From the NCBI GenBank assembly GCA_002733805.1, contig NVXG01000005.1:37054-101053 (forward strand): 64,000 nucleotides of DNA, written 5' to 3'. The position numbers and the translations under genes were made by a program. A model generated the notes under the pieces. That model was not told the origin of the DNA, ran no database searches, and saw only the letters and a list, made by a program, of their open reading frames with translations. Shown here one piece after another: positions 1 through 9,432 of the stretch. This DNA comes from Robiginitomaculum sp. GTDB taxonomy: Bacteria; Pseudomonadota; Alphaproteobacteria; Caulobacterales; Maricaulaceae. Numbering within the stretch: position 1 is the first letter of the stretch; every line of letters starts with the position of its first letter.

Positions 1-993
1 AGGTCTGAGGCCACAATCGGGCACATAGAAAGGGCCATTCGTAAGTTTGAGGAGGCTATGAAATATGTTTCTTTTAAGAGCTTTGATCAAAAACAAGCGA
101 TCCAGTTCAAAGATAAAATGGGTGAGACTGAGCTAGCGCTAGCGAGCATTTTATCAATACTCAGATATGTGCAGTCTTTTTTCAAATGGCTGGCTTTACA
201 ATCTGGGTACAAACGGAAAATACGACTAACGGATGTGGAGTATTTTAATCTTTCAGACAGAGACGTGCGTGCGGCCAGTACTCCTGCCGAAAAGAAATTT
301 CCAACTTTGAAAATGATTGTCAAAGTCGTTAATAATATGCCGACGAGCACAGGTCTTGAATTGCGGAATCGAGCGCTTATTGCCTTTACTGCGATAACAG
401 GCATTCGCGATGGGGCCACAATATCACTGAAGTTGAAACACTTTGATGTTTCCATGAGGCGCGTTCGACAAGACCCCAAAGAGGTGGCTACAAAAAATAG
501 AAAGCTTATCACAACATTTTTGTTCCCTCTGGATGATAGCTTGGAGCAAATTGTGTTGGACTGGGTAAGTTATCTTCGAGAAGAGGTACTGTTTGCTGAC
601 CACGACCCTTTATTTCCAAGTACAATTAGAACTTTAGACGAAAACGACTGTTTTATTGCAGGAGGGCTTTCAAAAGAGCACTGGTCAAATGCTAACTCAA
701 TAAGGAAAATATTCAAGACAGCTTTTTTGGCGGTTGATTTATCGCCCTTCACCCCACATCTTTTTCGAAACATGATTGTTTCTGAGGCATATTTACGGGG
801 GCTATCTGTTGCCCAATTCAAGGCCTGGAGCCAAAATCTGGGTCATGAGGGCGCAATGACCACACTAACCAGCTATGGAACACTCTCTTTGCATGATCAG
901 GCAGAACTTGTGCGAAAATCGGGTCAGGGTTCTAAAGACAGGCCCAAGGTTTTGGAGGAAATCATGGCGATATTGGATGCAAACAAAGAATGA
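1..993 (+). CDS. Tyrosine recombinase/phage integrase family protein, 5' end cut by window edge
   Basis: ORF 58..993 stays open in frame back to position 1 (RSEATIGHIERAIRKFEEAMKYV...). Contains TGIRDG, HLFRNM and LGHEGAMTTLTSYG, resembling the R, HxxR and (L/H)xxY recombinase motifs. Confidence 0.75.
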   Translation, partial: RSEATIGHIERAIRKFEEAMKYVSFKSFDQKQAIQFKDKMGETELALASILSILRYVQSFFKWLALQSGYKRKIRLTDVEYFNLSDRDVRAASTPAEKKFPTLKMIVKVVNNMPTSTGLELRNRALIAFTAITGIRDGATISLKLKHFDVSMRRVRQDPKEVATKNRKLITTFLFPLDDSLEQIVLDWVSYLREEVLFADHDPLFPSTIRTLDENDCFIAGGLSKEHWSNANSIRKIFKTAFLAVDLSPFTPHLFRNMIVSEAYLRGLSVAQFKAWSQNLGHEGAMTTLTSYGTLSLHDQAELVRKSGQGSKDRPKVLEEIMAILDANKE

Positions 994-1234
994 GGTGTTT
1001 AGTCTTGCGCATATTGGACACCGCACGCTTTATACCTGAGGGCAGAAACTTGGGAAACAGATCAACGCGAAAGAACGTACAAAATCGGTAAAAGTATCAA
1101 ACCTGACATTACCAAACCCACAGAATTGCTCAGAAAACGGATGGGCAGGGTAGTGGCAACAGGACCACTTCAAAGAGAGCAAAATCATTGCCAGTGAACT
1201 GAAAGGTTTGTCGGCTCATCGATACCAAAGAAGG

Positions 1235-2095
1235 CTATTTATTCCACCCTGGAATTAGTCCCTCCAAGTCAGAAATTACTGATACTTTAATGCACTTTCC
1301 AAGATTTGCCATTAGCTTCATCTTTGCAACGGACTTTATATCCGTCGGAATTGGTTCGGTCACTATTTCGCCCTCCACTGTTTGAATGTAGCCACTGTAC
1401 AAGATTCCTACTAACAAAAAACGCGTGCCCACCGACAAACCATTTGGTGTAGCAAATGCGCCTTCGTTTAGAATAAATACCGGGGAACCCGACGACCCGG
1501 GATAAACCGCAATATCAATGAGGAATTCCCGTTTTCCTTGATAATCAAAGCGATACGGCGTTGCAGTTATTCCTCTTCGAATAACAGGAAAATTGTTGTG
1601 CTCATCGGCTATACCGATTGGATAGCCGACCATGGATATGTCTTCTATCCCACTAAAATTTTCTATGGCATCTTGTGCCGGCACTTCTTGGTCTGAAAGG
1701 CACAGTATGAAGGGTCTCCAACCCTCTTTTCCCATTATATGCGCGATGACATTCGTAAGACAGATGGCAACTAGATCGACGTTTGGGTCAGGGTGACGAA
1801 GAACAGTTAGCTCAGAAATTTTACAATTTATCTGTCGTCCACTTCCTGCCTTTGGGGTCTTGTTTTGGTCTTCTGTTTCGTGGAATTTTAGACCAACAAT
1901 GTGAGCGCCCTCGATAACATGCTTGTTTGTCACAAGCACTGGAGCTTCTTTTCCTTCCTTTTTAAAACAATACAAAAAGCCAGTTCCGCTGCCGGTAAAA
2001 GTTGTACTTTCCGTCTTTGAGGTCAATATTTGAACCGTAATGTAACGGATAATTTCAGTAGGTCGGCTTATATCAATCATTTTTCTAGTTCCCAA
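1235..2095 (-). CDS. Trypsin-like serine protease
   Basis: 286 aa with chymotrypsin-fold triad motifs: VTNKHVIEGA (His), DPNVDLVAI (Asp), YPGSSGSPVF (Ser). Confidence 0.8.
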   Translation of the reverse strand: MGTRKMIDISRPTEIIRYITVQILTSKTESTTFTGSGTGFLYCFKKEGKEAPVLVTNKHVIEGAHIVGLKFHETEDQNKTPKAGSGRQINCKISELTVLRHPDPNVDLVAICLTNVIAHIMGKEGWRPFILCLSDQEVPAQDAIENFSGIEDISMVGYPIGIADEHNNFPVIRRGITATPYRFDYQGKREFLIDIAVYPGSSGSPVFILNEGAFATPNGLSVGTRFLLVGILYSGYIQTVEGEIVTEPIPTDIKSVAKMKLMANLGKCIKVSVISDLEGLIPGWNK

Positions 2096-2239
2096 TATTT
2101 GTAATTCAATGTAACTGAATTTGCGAAAATTGGAATATGATGTGCCCCTAGATTTGTAGACGCCTTGCTTGGTAAAAGTGGAAGCAAAGAGATACAGATA
2201 TGGCAGGGCGTATTCGATATATGGAAGAGTTTAAATTTG

Positions 2240-2475
2240 GAGGCTGTGTCACAGATCACAGATAAGTGGCATTCTGTAAGGTCAGTAGCGGGCAGGTTGG
2301 GTGCTAGCGCGAAGTTGCTTTACGATTGAGTGAGTCTTAAGAGAATAGATCAGACGATAACGTGAGCGCTACGGAAGCCAATGAAATCAAGCGGCTTAAG
2401 ACCGCATTCCTGCGGGGGATCGAGGAGCGTGATGTTCTAAAAAATCATGGTGTATTTCGCAAAGGACTGCGGTAA
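2240..2475 (+). pseudogene. Decayed IS3-family OrfA remnant
   Basis: Fragments HSVRSVAGRLGASAKLLYD* and ATEANEIKRLKTAFLRGIEERDVLKNHGVFRKGLR* resemble the HTH and coiled-coil (EERDILKKAAAYFA) parts of IS3 OrfA. Stops and frame changes between them. Confidence 0.55.
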
Positions 2476-2503
2476 TTATAGGCTCATATAGGAAGGAAGA
2501 CTG

Positions 2504-3232
2504 ATGAAATTTTTTATTGCAATAATTTTCTTGTCACTTGCAACACAGGCTATTGCGAAAGCTCCAGAAGAAGTCCAAACGCCACCACAGAGCTTCTTCA
2601 CAGTTGGTCAATTGCTAGTTATGTGCGATGGCGATGAAGCTGCAGGTTACGGATATTGTTCTGGATACATAAAGGGACTCCATGACTCCGCTGAGTTAGA
2701 GACCCTGATTGATTTGCTGCGAGACCCAGAATCAAAAACGACACCGCTATTTGGATGTCTGTCCGACGAAGCAACTACCACATCCGTTATGGAAAATTTT
2801 GTTAAGTGGGCCAAGAACCACCCTGAAAAGACAAACGAATTTGCAATGATCGGAATACAACAATCAGTCGCTAAACAATGGCCCTGCCCCGATATCTCTA
2901 GCCCTGCCCTGATATCTCTAGCCCTGTTCGTCATTGACGGCGATACCGTGCGTCTCGGTGAGGAGCGCATACGCCTGATCGGGATTGATACACCAGAGAT
3001 GAAAGGCCGGGCTGAATGCATCGCTGAACAGCTGCTGGCTGATCAGGCCACCAAGCGCGCCCGCGATCTGTTAGGTGGTCCGGATGTGGTTATCCATCGA
3101 ACGGGCAAGCTGGACAGGTACAAACGTTCACTGGCCACCATCACGGTTGATGGCATGGATTACGGACAGATGATGATTGATGAGGGCTTGGCGGTGAAGT
3201 GGTCAGGGCGGCGTGAGGATTGGTGTGACTAA
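2504..3232 (+). CDS. Secreted Rap1a/Tai-like domain fused to a thermonuclease (SNase-like) domain
   Basis: Signal peptide MKFFIAIIFLSLATQAIA. N-terminal VGQLLVMCDGDEAAGYGYCSGYIKGLHD resembles Rap1a/Tai. C-terminal VIDGDTVRLGEERIRLIGIDTPEMKGRAEC...DRYKRSLATITVDGMDYGQMMIDEGLA is SNase-like. Confidence 0.8.
   Translation: MKFFIAIIFLSLATQAIAKAPEEVQTPPQSFFTVGQLLVMCDGDEAAGYGYCSGYIKGLHDSAELETLIDLLRDPESKTTPLFGCLSDEATTTSVMENFVKWAKNHPEKTNEFAMIGIQQSVAKQWPCPDISSPALISLALFVIDGDTVRLGEERIRLIGIDTPEMKGRAECIAEQLLADQATKRARDLLGGPDVVIHRTGKLDRYKRSLATITVDGMDYGQMMIDEGLAVKWSGRREDWCD
2881..2926 (+). repeat. 20-bp tandem duplication at the domain junction
   Basis: gccctgccccgatatctcta (2881-2900) / gccctgccctgatatctcta (2901-2920) / gccctg. 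Confidence 0.9.
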
Positions 3233-3276
3233 ACAACTATTCCGTTTGTTTAAATTTGTTTTTCCATCTAAAAATA

Positions 3277-4542
3277 TTATCTGCCACGGCTCTTCTCATC
3301 AAATGGTACGACATTAGCGGCTTCATTACCGCCAAGCGCCGCCGCAATTGTATTGCCAATGGTGTTTGCGGCATGCTGCACCGGGTCATTGGCAAGATGG
3401 GCGTAGCGCTGGGTGGTGGAGGTTTGAGTGTGACCAAGAATTGCGCCTAGAACTGGTAAGTTAAACCCACCAGCGACACCAAAGCTGGCAAAGGTGTGGC
3501 GCAAGTCATGCAATCGAACATCCTCAAGCCCGGCCTCTTTACGCACAGCGCGCCAGACCTTGCCTATCCCCTGAAAGTATCCCCCACCAGATATGGCCGG
3601 GAAGACATAGGCACTGTCCGCTATTCTCATAACGTTAGCTAGGATGGTTGCAGCCGCCGGTGTCAGGGGAAAGGTCTTTGCACCGGTTTTTGAATCTTCA
3701 AGACGTACTAGGTTACGCTCAAAGTCGATCTCTGACCATTTTAGCGCCTCAATCTCATTACGGCGCGCCCCAGTGAGCGCCAGCAAGCGAATGATGCTCA
3801 GCCCATGGGCATTGACGCCTTGGTTCTCAGCGGCTGTCAGCGCTACGCCGAGACGTTTTAGTTCAACAGCAGACAAGAAGCGCTCACGCTTGGCTTCCTT
3901 AAATTTTTGTATCCCCCTGCAAACTGTGCTGCCATCAACACGCAATCCCCAGTGTTCAGCCTTACTCAGCATGTGAGAGACTAACGCAAGGCAACGGTTA
4001 GCCTGATATGGCGCATCTCTCATGCTTAGGTGAAAGCGTACTATTTCCGGGCGTTGAATGTCTTTTATTCTAATATGCCCTAAAGCCGGAAGCACATGAA
4101 GACGTAGTTGGCGCTTACTTTCTTCGATTGAACGAGGCTTGTTATGCGCTTCAGCATGATCCCTAATATAACGCGCACTGAACTCAGCCACGGTTTCAGA
4201 CTTGCGATCTTCTTCCAGTTCCCGCGCTGGGTCTTTTCCTGCCTTCACCCGCCCAAGCAAGGTAATGGCTTCATCCCGTGCCGCTTGGGGTGTCCATACC
4301 CCACCGCCTGATCTGGGGTGTCCATGTTGCCCAATAGTAAACCAGCGTTGGTGATTATGAATACGGTATTTCAAGACATAGCTTTTGGTGCCCGCCTTGG
4401 TGGTGCGTAACCCAAAGCCGGGCAGCTCTCTATCCCAAAGCACAGAGTCGGGCGGTGCATTGTCTACCGTGCGTTTTGTTAGCTTGGGTTTCATGGTCTT
4501 ACCTTGGTTGCAAATCGGTTCGTGCAACCACCGTGCAACCAA
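3277..4542 (-). CDS. Tyrosine-type site-specific integrase (DUF4102/P4-type arm-binding domain)
   Basis: MKPKLTKRTVDNAPPDSVLWDRELPGFGLRTTKAGTKSYVLKYR (DUF4102-like), TGARRNEIEALKWSEID, LHDLRHTFAS, LGAILGHTQTSTTQRYAHL. The likely start is the internal Met of MKPKLTKRTVDN (~4494). Confidence 0.9.
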   Translation of the reverse strand: MVARWLHEPICNQGKTMKPKLTKRTVDNAPPDSVLWDRELPGFGLRTTKAGTKSYVLKYRIHNHQRWFTIGQHGHPRSGGGVWTPQAARDEAITLLGRVKAGKDPARELEEDRKSETVAEFSARYIRDHAEAHNKPRSIEESKRQLRLHVLPALGHIRIKDIQRPEIVRFHLSMRDAPYQANRCLALVSHMLSKAEHWGLRVDGSTVCRGIQKFKEAKRERFLSAVELKRLGVALTAAENQGVNAHGLSIIRLLALTGARRNEIEALKWSEIDFERNLVRLEDSKTGAKTFPLTPAAATILANVMRIADSAYVFPAISGGGYFQGIGKVWRAVRKEAGLEDVRLHDLRHTFASFGVAGGFNLPVLGAILGHTQTSTTQRYAHLANDPVQHAANTIGNTIAAALGGNEAANVVPFDEKSRGR

Positions 4543-4642
4543 TTAAACGGAAAAGCAAGGATATCTCCAGACAATAGAAGGCACAATTAGTGAATGATAA
4601 CAGCATTCTATGCATCTTATGGACACAAGGTAAAACCTATTA

Positions 4643-4694
4643 ACTCAGACTACGAATCTGGGGGTCGGGAGTTCGAATCTTCCTCGGCGCGCCA
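4643..4694 (+). other. tRNA-Arg(ACG) 3' fragment, probable att site
   Basis: actcagaCTACGAAtctgggggtcgggagTTCGAATcttcctcggcgcgCCA: anticodon loop CTACGAA, T-loop and CCA present. No 5' half (acceptor/D-arm) upstream. Next to the integrase. Confidence 0.75.
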
Positions 4695-4817
4695 TTTTTC
4701 TGGCGCTAACACGGTGCTGGTTTCTGGTGCTAACGCGGTGCTGGCGCCCGCTACTTGAGCGCGGACTTGGTTCAAGGTTTTACCTCTCACCTACATCATT
4801 CCAACTCATCCGAACAA

Positions 4818-6540
4818 TCAGGCCCGTAACCGCTCGACTTCTTGCAGGGTGCCCAACATTTCGTGAGCGACTTCGCGTAATGCTCCGGCTGGGTCGTGCA
4901 AGCGGTTTTCGTGGGCGGCCAGTTCCATATCGCCACAGGCTTTGGCCAGCCGCACGGCACCAATATTGCCACTTAAGGATTTCATGGCGTGGGCCGCCGA
5001 GGCGATGGCCTGCAAGTTTGCATTGGTGATTTCGCTTTGTAGGCGCTGCATGGATTTGGGCGCATGCTCCACAAACATGCCCAAAACTTTGGATTTCAGG
5101 TCCGTGCCAGTCTGGGCCTGCATCTGGGCCAAGGATTGCAGCACGGCATCATCGATCAACGCAGCAATTTCTGTGGTTTCAGGTTCATATTGCTCAATGA
5201 TCTCGGCCTTGAACCCACGATCGACCAGTGAGCGGATCAATAGAGGTCCGGTGGCGCTTCCCTGTGCGGCGACCAGAACCTTTTGGGTCGGCTCTTGCGG
5301 TGCAGCTTCGAGTTCGGCCCACTGATCCCACGGGATTTCAAAGTAAAATTCGGAGCCTTCGCCCAATTCCGAGTTAATGGCGATACGACCGTCCATCGCC
5401 TCGACCAGTTTCTTGCAAATGGCCCGACCCAAACCGGTCCCGCCGTATTTGCGTGTGGTGCTTTGGTCGGCTTGTGAAAAGCTGTCAAAAATACTCTCGA
5501 GCTTGTCTTGCGCCAAGCCAATGCCGGTATCAAACACAGAAAATCGTAGCTTTGCATCATCCTGACGCGGGGTCACCATAATCGAGACATGCCCGGTCTC
5601 GGTAAATTTCAGCGCATTGTTGACCAGATTGGACAGGATCTGATTGAGGCGCACCGGATCGCCAATGATCGTATCTGGCACGCGAGGATCCACATAGGAG
5701 GCGATATCCAATCCGCTGGCTGAGGCTTTTTCCCAAAATAAATCCAGCACATTGGACAATAACTCACCCGGTGCCACGTCGATCTGTTCCATCTCCATAT
5801 GCCCGGCTTCAACCTTGGAAAAGTCCAGAATATCATTGATGATCCCAAGCAGGCTTTGCCCGGATTTCACAATCACTTCGGCATAGCGCTGGTGGCGCAC
5901 GGACAAGCGGGCTGCCGACAACAATTCAGCCATGACCAACATGCCGTTCATTGGAGTTCGAATTTCATGGCTCATGGTAGCCAGAAACTCAGACTTGGCC
6001 TGATTGGCATTTTCAGCCACCTCAACTGCCTCTGACAGTTCGACCGTGCGCTCTGCTACGTCCTGTTCCAGTCGATCACGGTGTTTGGACAGTCGTTCAT
6101 CACGCTCGTGAATATGTCCCATCATCTGGTTAAACGCATCAACCAACTTGCCGATTTCGTCTTTTGACGTGGGCTGCACAGATCGGGTGAAGTCCTGGTT
6201 GGCTTCGATATCTCTCATTGCTTTGGATAGATCACGAACTGGCCGGGTAATGCTGCCTTGCATCCAGAACGAAACCAATATGCCCAATCCTGCCGCCAAA
6301 AATTTTCCCGCCATAAACCACTTCTCGTTCAATTACGGCTGATCTGGAAAACACCCAATTCAATGCCGAGCCGCTGCTGTCTGTGCGGCTTCGGTCCGAA
6401 TCCAGTACGACGGCGGAGCCCATATTGGCAAACAAGCGCCCATCCTCATCGTAAACCGCAACCAGTTGGATGCCGGGCGTTTTGGCAATGGCAGTCAGGC
6501 CCAGAATGATGGCCAGTTTTGACGAATGGACATGGAAAAG
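4818..6540 (-). pseudogene. Hybrid histidine kinase (HAMP-HisKA-HATPase-Hpt), frameshifted and truncated
   Basis: ORF 4818..6332 has [28 protein letters not shown] and a C-terminal Hpt ([14 protein letters not shown]). Sensor part continues in another frame to ~6540 (LFHVHSSKLAIILGLTAIAKTPGIQLVAVYDEDGRLFANMG...). Receiver region looks deleted. Confidence 0.7.
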
Positions 6541-6671
6541 AAGACCCGTTTTGTGTTTGCTGTCTTGATCTAGTCTTATTTTACTTAGTATTTTCCTGTT
6601 GTTTTCGGCATTCCGTTTTTAATTCAAAATTGAGCGATTTCGGATAGATTGTATTTGATCTTGCGGTCACG

Positions 6672-7872
6672 ATGACTGCACAGGTCGAACAATTAGACGT
6701 ACCGGAATCTTCGGCAAGTACCGAAGATCAGCCGGATCCAGCCTTGCTTTGGGGAGAAAAGCAGCGGGTATTGCTGATTGATGACGATCCGATCCAGTTA
6801 CAAATTGCCAGCGCCACGTTGGGCGGTCATGAGTATGACGTAACCACGGCTGATGATGGCTGGGACGGGATCAACACCCTAAAAGAACAAGATTTTAATC
6901 TGGTTGTGGTTGATTTGGACATGCCCCGGCTGGATGGGTACGGTTTTATCGTCGAAGCGCGTAAACTGGAAAAATGCCAGCATTTACCCATCATGGTGGT
7001 ATCCGGCCGTCAGGATGTGGTGTCGATTGACCGGGCTTATGATGCTGGCGCGTCTTCATTTATGGACAAGCCGGTCAATTGGGATTTGTTTCGCCGTCAG
7101 GTTCGGTGTGTATTGCGGAACGCTGACACCCAAAATCGCCTCCGCGATATTGGCGCGAGCGCCCGCAAGGATGCCTCACTGGCGAACATCTGTTTCAAAC
7201 CGTATTGGAGCAATCCCGTACATGGCTTGGTGAAGTGGATCGGGCACGGGAATTTTCCGTGATGTCCTGAAGGGCAAACTGGACCCAACTAATTTACCCG
7301 ACGCGCTGCACGACCTAAATGGTTTGGACGCAGATGCCCGCGAAACCTTGAAAATGCGCCAGATGGACCAGGCCATATTATGCCGGGCCAGAAATTTGCG
7401 CGCCGCCAGCTTTGATGCCAGCCAAATATGGCCCGATTTGGTGGCCAGTCTTGAACAAACCGCCAAAAAACCCCATTGAATTGATGGTTAGCAAAACAGA
7501 TGCCTTTGCCACACAAATCAGCGTTGAGGGTGATTTGGAATTGTTACAATTCGCGCTGGGCAAATTGGTCTACAATGCGATCGCCGCCGCGCCGGAGGGT
7601 TCTCGAATCGAATGTGCTTCGGGAGATGCAACCCGGGGCAGTTTCATTTTGAAGTGATCGATTCCGGATTGGGATTTCGGCAAAGCGAAGCTGATAGCAT
7701 CTTGCATCCAAAAAACCATTCTTGGTCATTGCGTTCGGGAACCGGTCTGTTGGTCGCCGATAAAGTTGCACGGCTGCACGATGGGCGATTGACCTTCGCA
7801 GAGGCCAAACCCGGCGGAACCCGAGCTCAAATCATCCTGCCAAAATCCAAGATCAAGCGTGATGAAAGCTAA
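6672..7872 (+). pseudogene. Response regulator receiver followed by frameshifted kinase-like module
   Basis: ORF 6672..7262 has the receiver (VLLIDDDPIQ, VVVDLDMPRLDGYGF, KPVNWDLF). Downstream HATPase-like pieces lie in successive frames: LKGKLDPTNLPDALHD..., LQFALGKLVYNAIAAAPEGSRIE, FEVIDSGLGF...GTGLLVADKVARLHDGRL. Confidence 0.7.
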
Positions 7873-9148
7873 ATGCAGACATATCCTTCGCCGCTGGCTT
7901 GGCGCAAAAGGCGGCAATGTCGCCCTTAACTTTGCACTAATCGCACCGGTTTTGATGGCGATGATCGGCTTTGGCATTGACTATAGCACTTGGAACAACC
8001 AATCAGATCGTTTGCAAGCGGCAACCGATGCCGCTGCCATTGCGGCCGCCAGCGAGATGTATCTGGCCAATGCAAGTGTTTCCCAAGTTTCCAGCACCGC
8101 TCAGATCGTTGGAAGCGCCAATTTAGCCACGCAAATGGATGCCCACGGCAATGCGCCTGTTGGTACATTTGCCACGGAAGTGCTGGTTGATAATGGTGGG
8201 ATCAAAGTAATTGCAACACAAGAACGAATTCGCAATTTCACTGGCTTGATTCCGATGGAATTGGCTCCCTTTACCACCAGCGCCATTGCCCGCCCGATGG
8301 GCGGCGGTCGGATTTGTGCAGTCATGCTGGAGCCAGATAAATCCAAAGCGCTCTACATGACGAAGAAATCTCGTTTAACCGCAAAAGGGTGCGCGATTTA
8401 CTCCAACTCAACCAGCTCGCAAGGTTTGGTGGTGGATAGTTCGGCTAAACTGATTACTGAATTCACCTGTTCGGCTGGCGGTAAATCCGGCAAAACCTTT
8501 AATTTTGAGCCGCAACCGCAGATGGACTGCCCGCCGATCGCCGACCCGCTTCGGTATCGACCAGAACCCAAAGTTGGTGCCTGTAAATTTAACGACACGG
8601 TGATCAAAGGCAAGAAACAGACCCTTTCGCCCGGCGTGTATTGTGGTGGCTTGACCGTAAAAGACAAAGCGGATGTTACTTTAAAACCCGGTATTTACAT
8701 TATCAAGGATGGTCAGTTTAAGGTCGAAAAAGGCGGGTCAGTTACCGGCAGCTATGTTGGGTTCTTTTTTACGGGGAAGAAGTCCGTGCTTTATTTTGCA
8801 GCAGATTCCCATATCGATTTGAAGGCTCCCAAAGACGGGGAAATGGCTGGTATGTTATTTTTCGAATCCAGAGCCATGACCCCAAAAGACAAAGGAAAAG
8901 CCAAGCAATTGATTAAAAGCAATGACGCCCGAAACCTGTTGGGCACGATCTATATGCCCAAAGGCGCGCTGCATGTGGAAGGTAAAAGCCCGATCGCGGA
9001 TCGTTCTGCCTATACCATTATTGTAGTAAAATCCCTACAGATCGACGAAGGCCCCAATCTGGTCCTGAATATCGGCTACGGCGATACTGACGTGCCGGTA
9101 CCAAACGGCGTAGGCCCGGTAAACGCCAACGTGGCGCTGGTCCAGTAA
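7859..9148 (+). CDS. TadG/TadE-like pilus-assembly or Flp-associated protein
   Basis: N-terminus GNVALNFALIAPVLMAMIGFGIDYSTWNNQSDRLQAATDAAAIAAAS is typical of the TadE/G-like N-terminal region. Confidence 0.7.
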   Translation: MMKAKCRHILRRWLGAKGGNVALNFALIAPVLMAMIGFGIDYSTWNNQSDRLQAATDAAAIAAASEMYLANASVSQVSSTAQIVGSANLATQMDAHGNAPVGTFATEVLVDNGGIKVIATQERIRNFTGLIPMELAPFTTSAIARPMGGGRICAVMLEPDKSKALYMTKKSRLTAKGCAIYSNSTSSQGLVVDSSAKLITEFTCSAGGKSGKTFNFEPQPQMDCPPIADPLRYRPEPKVGACKFNDTVIKGKKQTLSPGVYCGGLTVKDKADVTLKPGIYIIKDGQFKVEKGGSVTGSYVGFFFTGKKSVLYFAADSHIDLKAPKDGEMAGMLFFESRAMTPKDKGKAKQLIKSNDARNLLGTIYMPKGALHVEGKSPIADRSAYTIIVVKSLQIDEGPNLVLNIGYGDTDVPVPNGVGPVNANVALVQ

Positions 9149-9246
9149 ATCGTCCTAATTTATGATGGTGCTGGTAGAGAGAACTAATCTCGAACCAAAC
9201 CTGTCCTCAAGTAGCGAGCGTAAGCATCGCGATAGCGCCAGAAAAA

Positions 9247-9323
<77 letters not shown>

Positions 9324-9432
9324 TAAAGGCGATATTGCCTTGGGATTTCGCCGGAACCTAGCCGAAGCTTATTGTGCAGGCAACGGGCAGTTACAGGTTT
9401 ATTTGTCTCCGTACAAGGCGCAAGGGGCAGTG

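Noticed and set aside
2077-2259. 60-aa minus-strand ORF upstream of the protease gene
   Set aside because: No recognisable motif and partly overlaps the IS3 remnant; not supported.
2881-2926. CRISPR-like or satellite repeat
   Set aside because: Only two 20-bp units with no spacers; a simple tandem duplication. No CRISPR array seen in the window.
4643-4694. Functional tRNA-Arg gene
   Set aside because: No acceptor 5' strand or D-arm upstream; only the anticodon arm to CCA is present, so called an att fragment.
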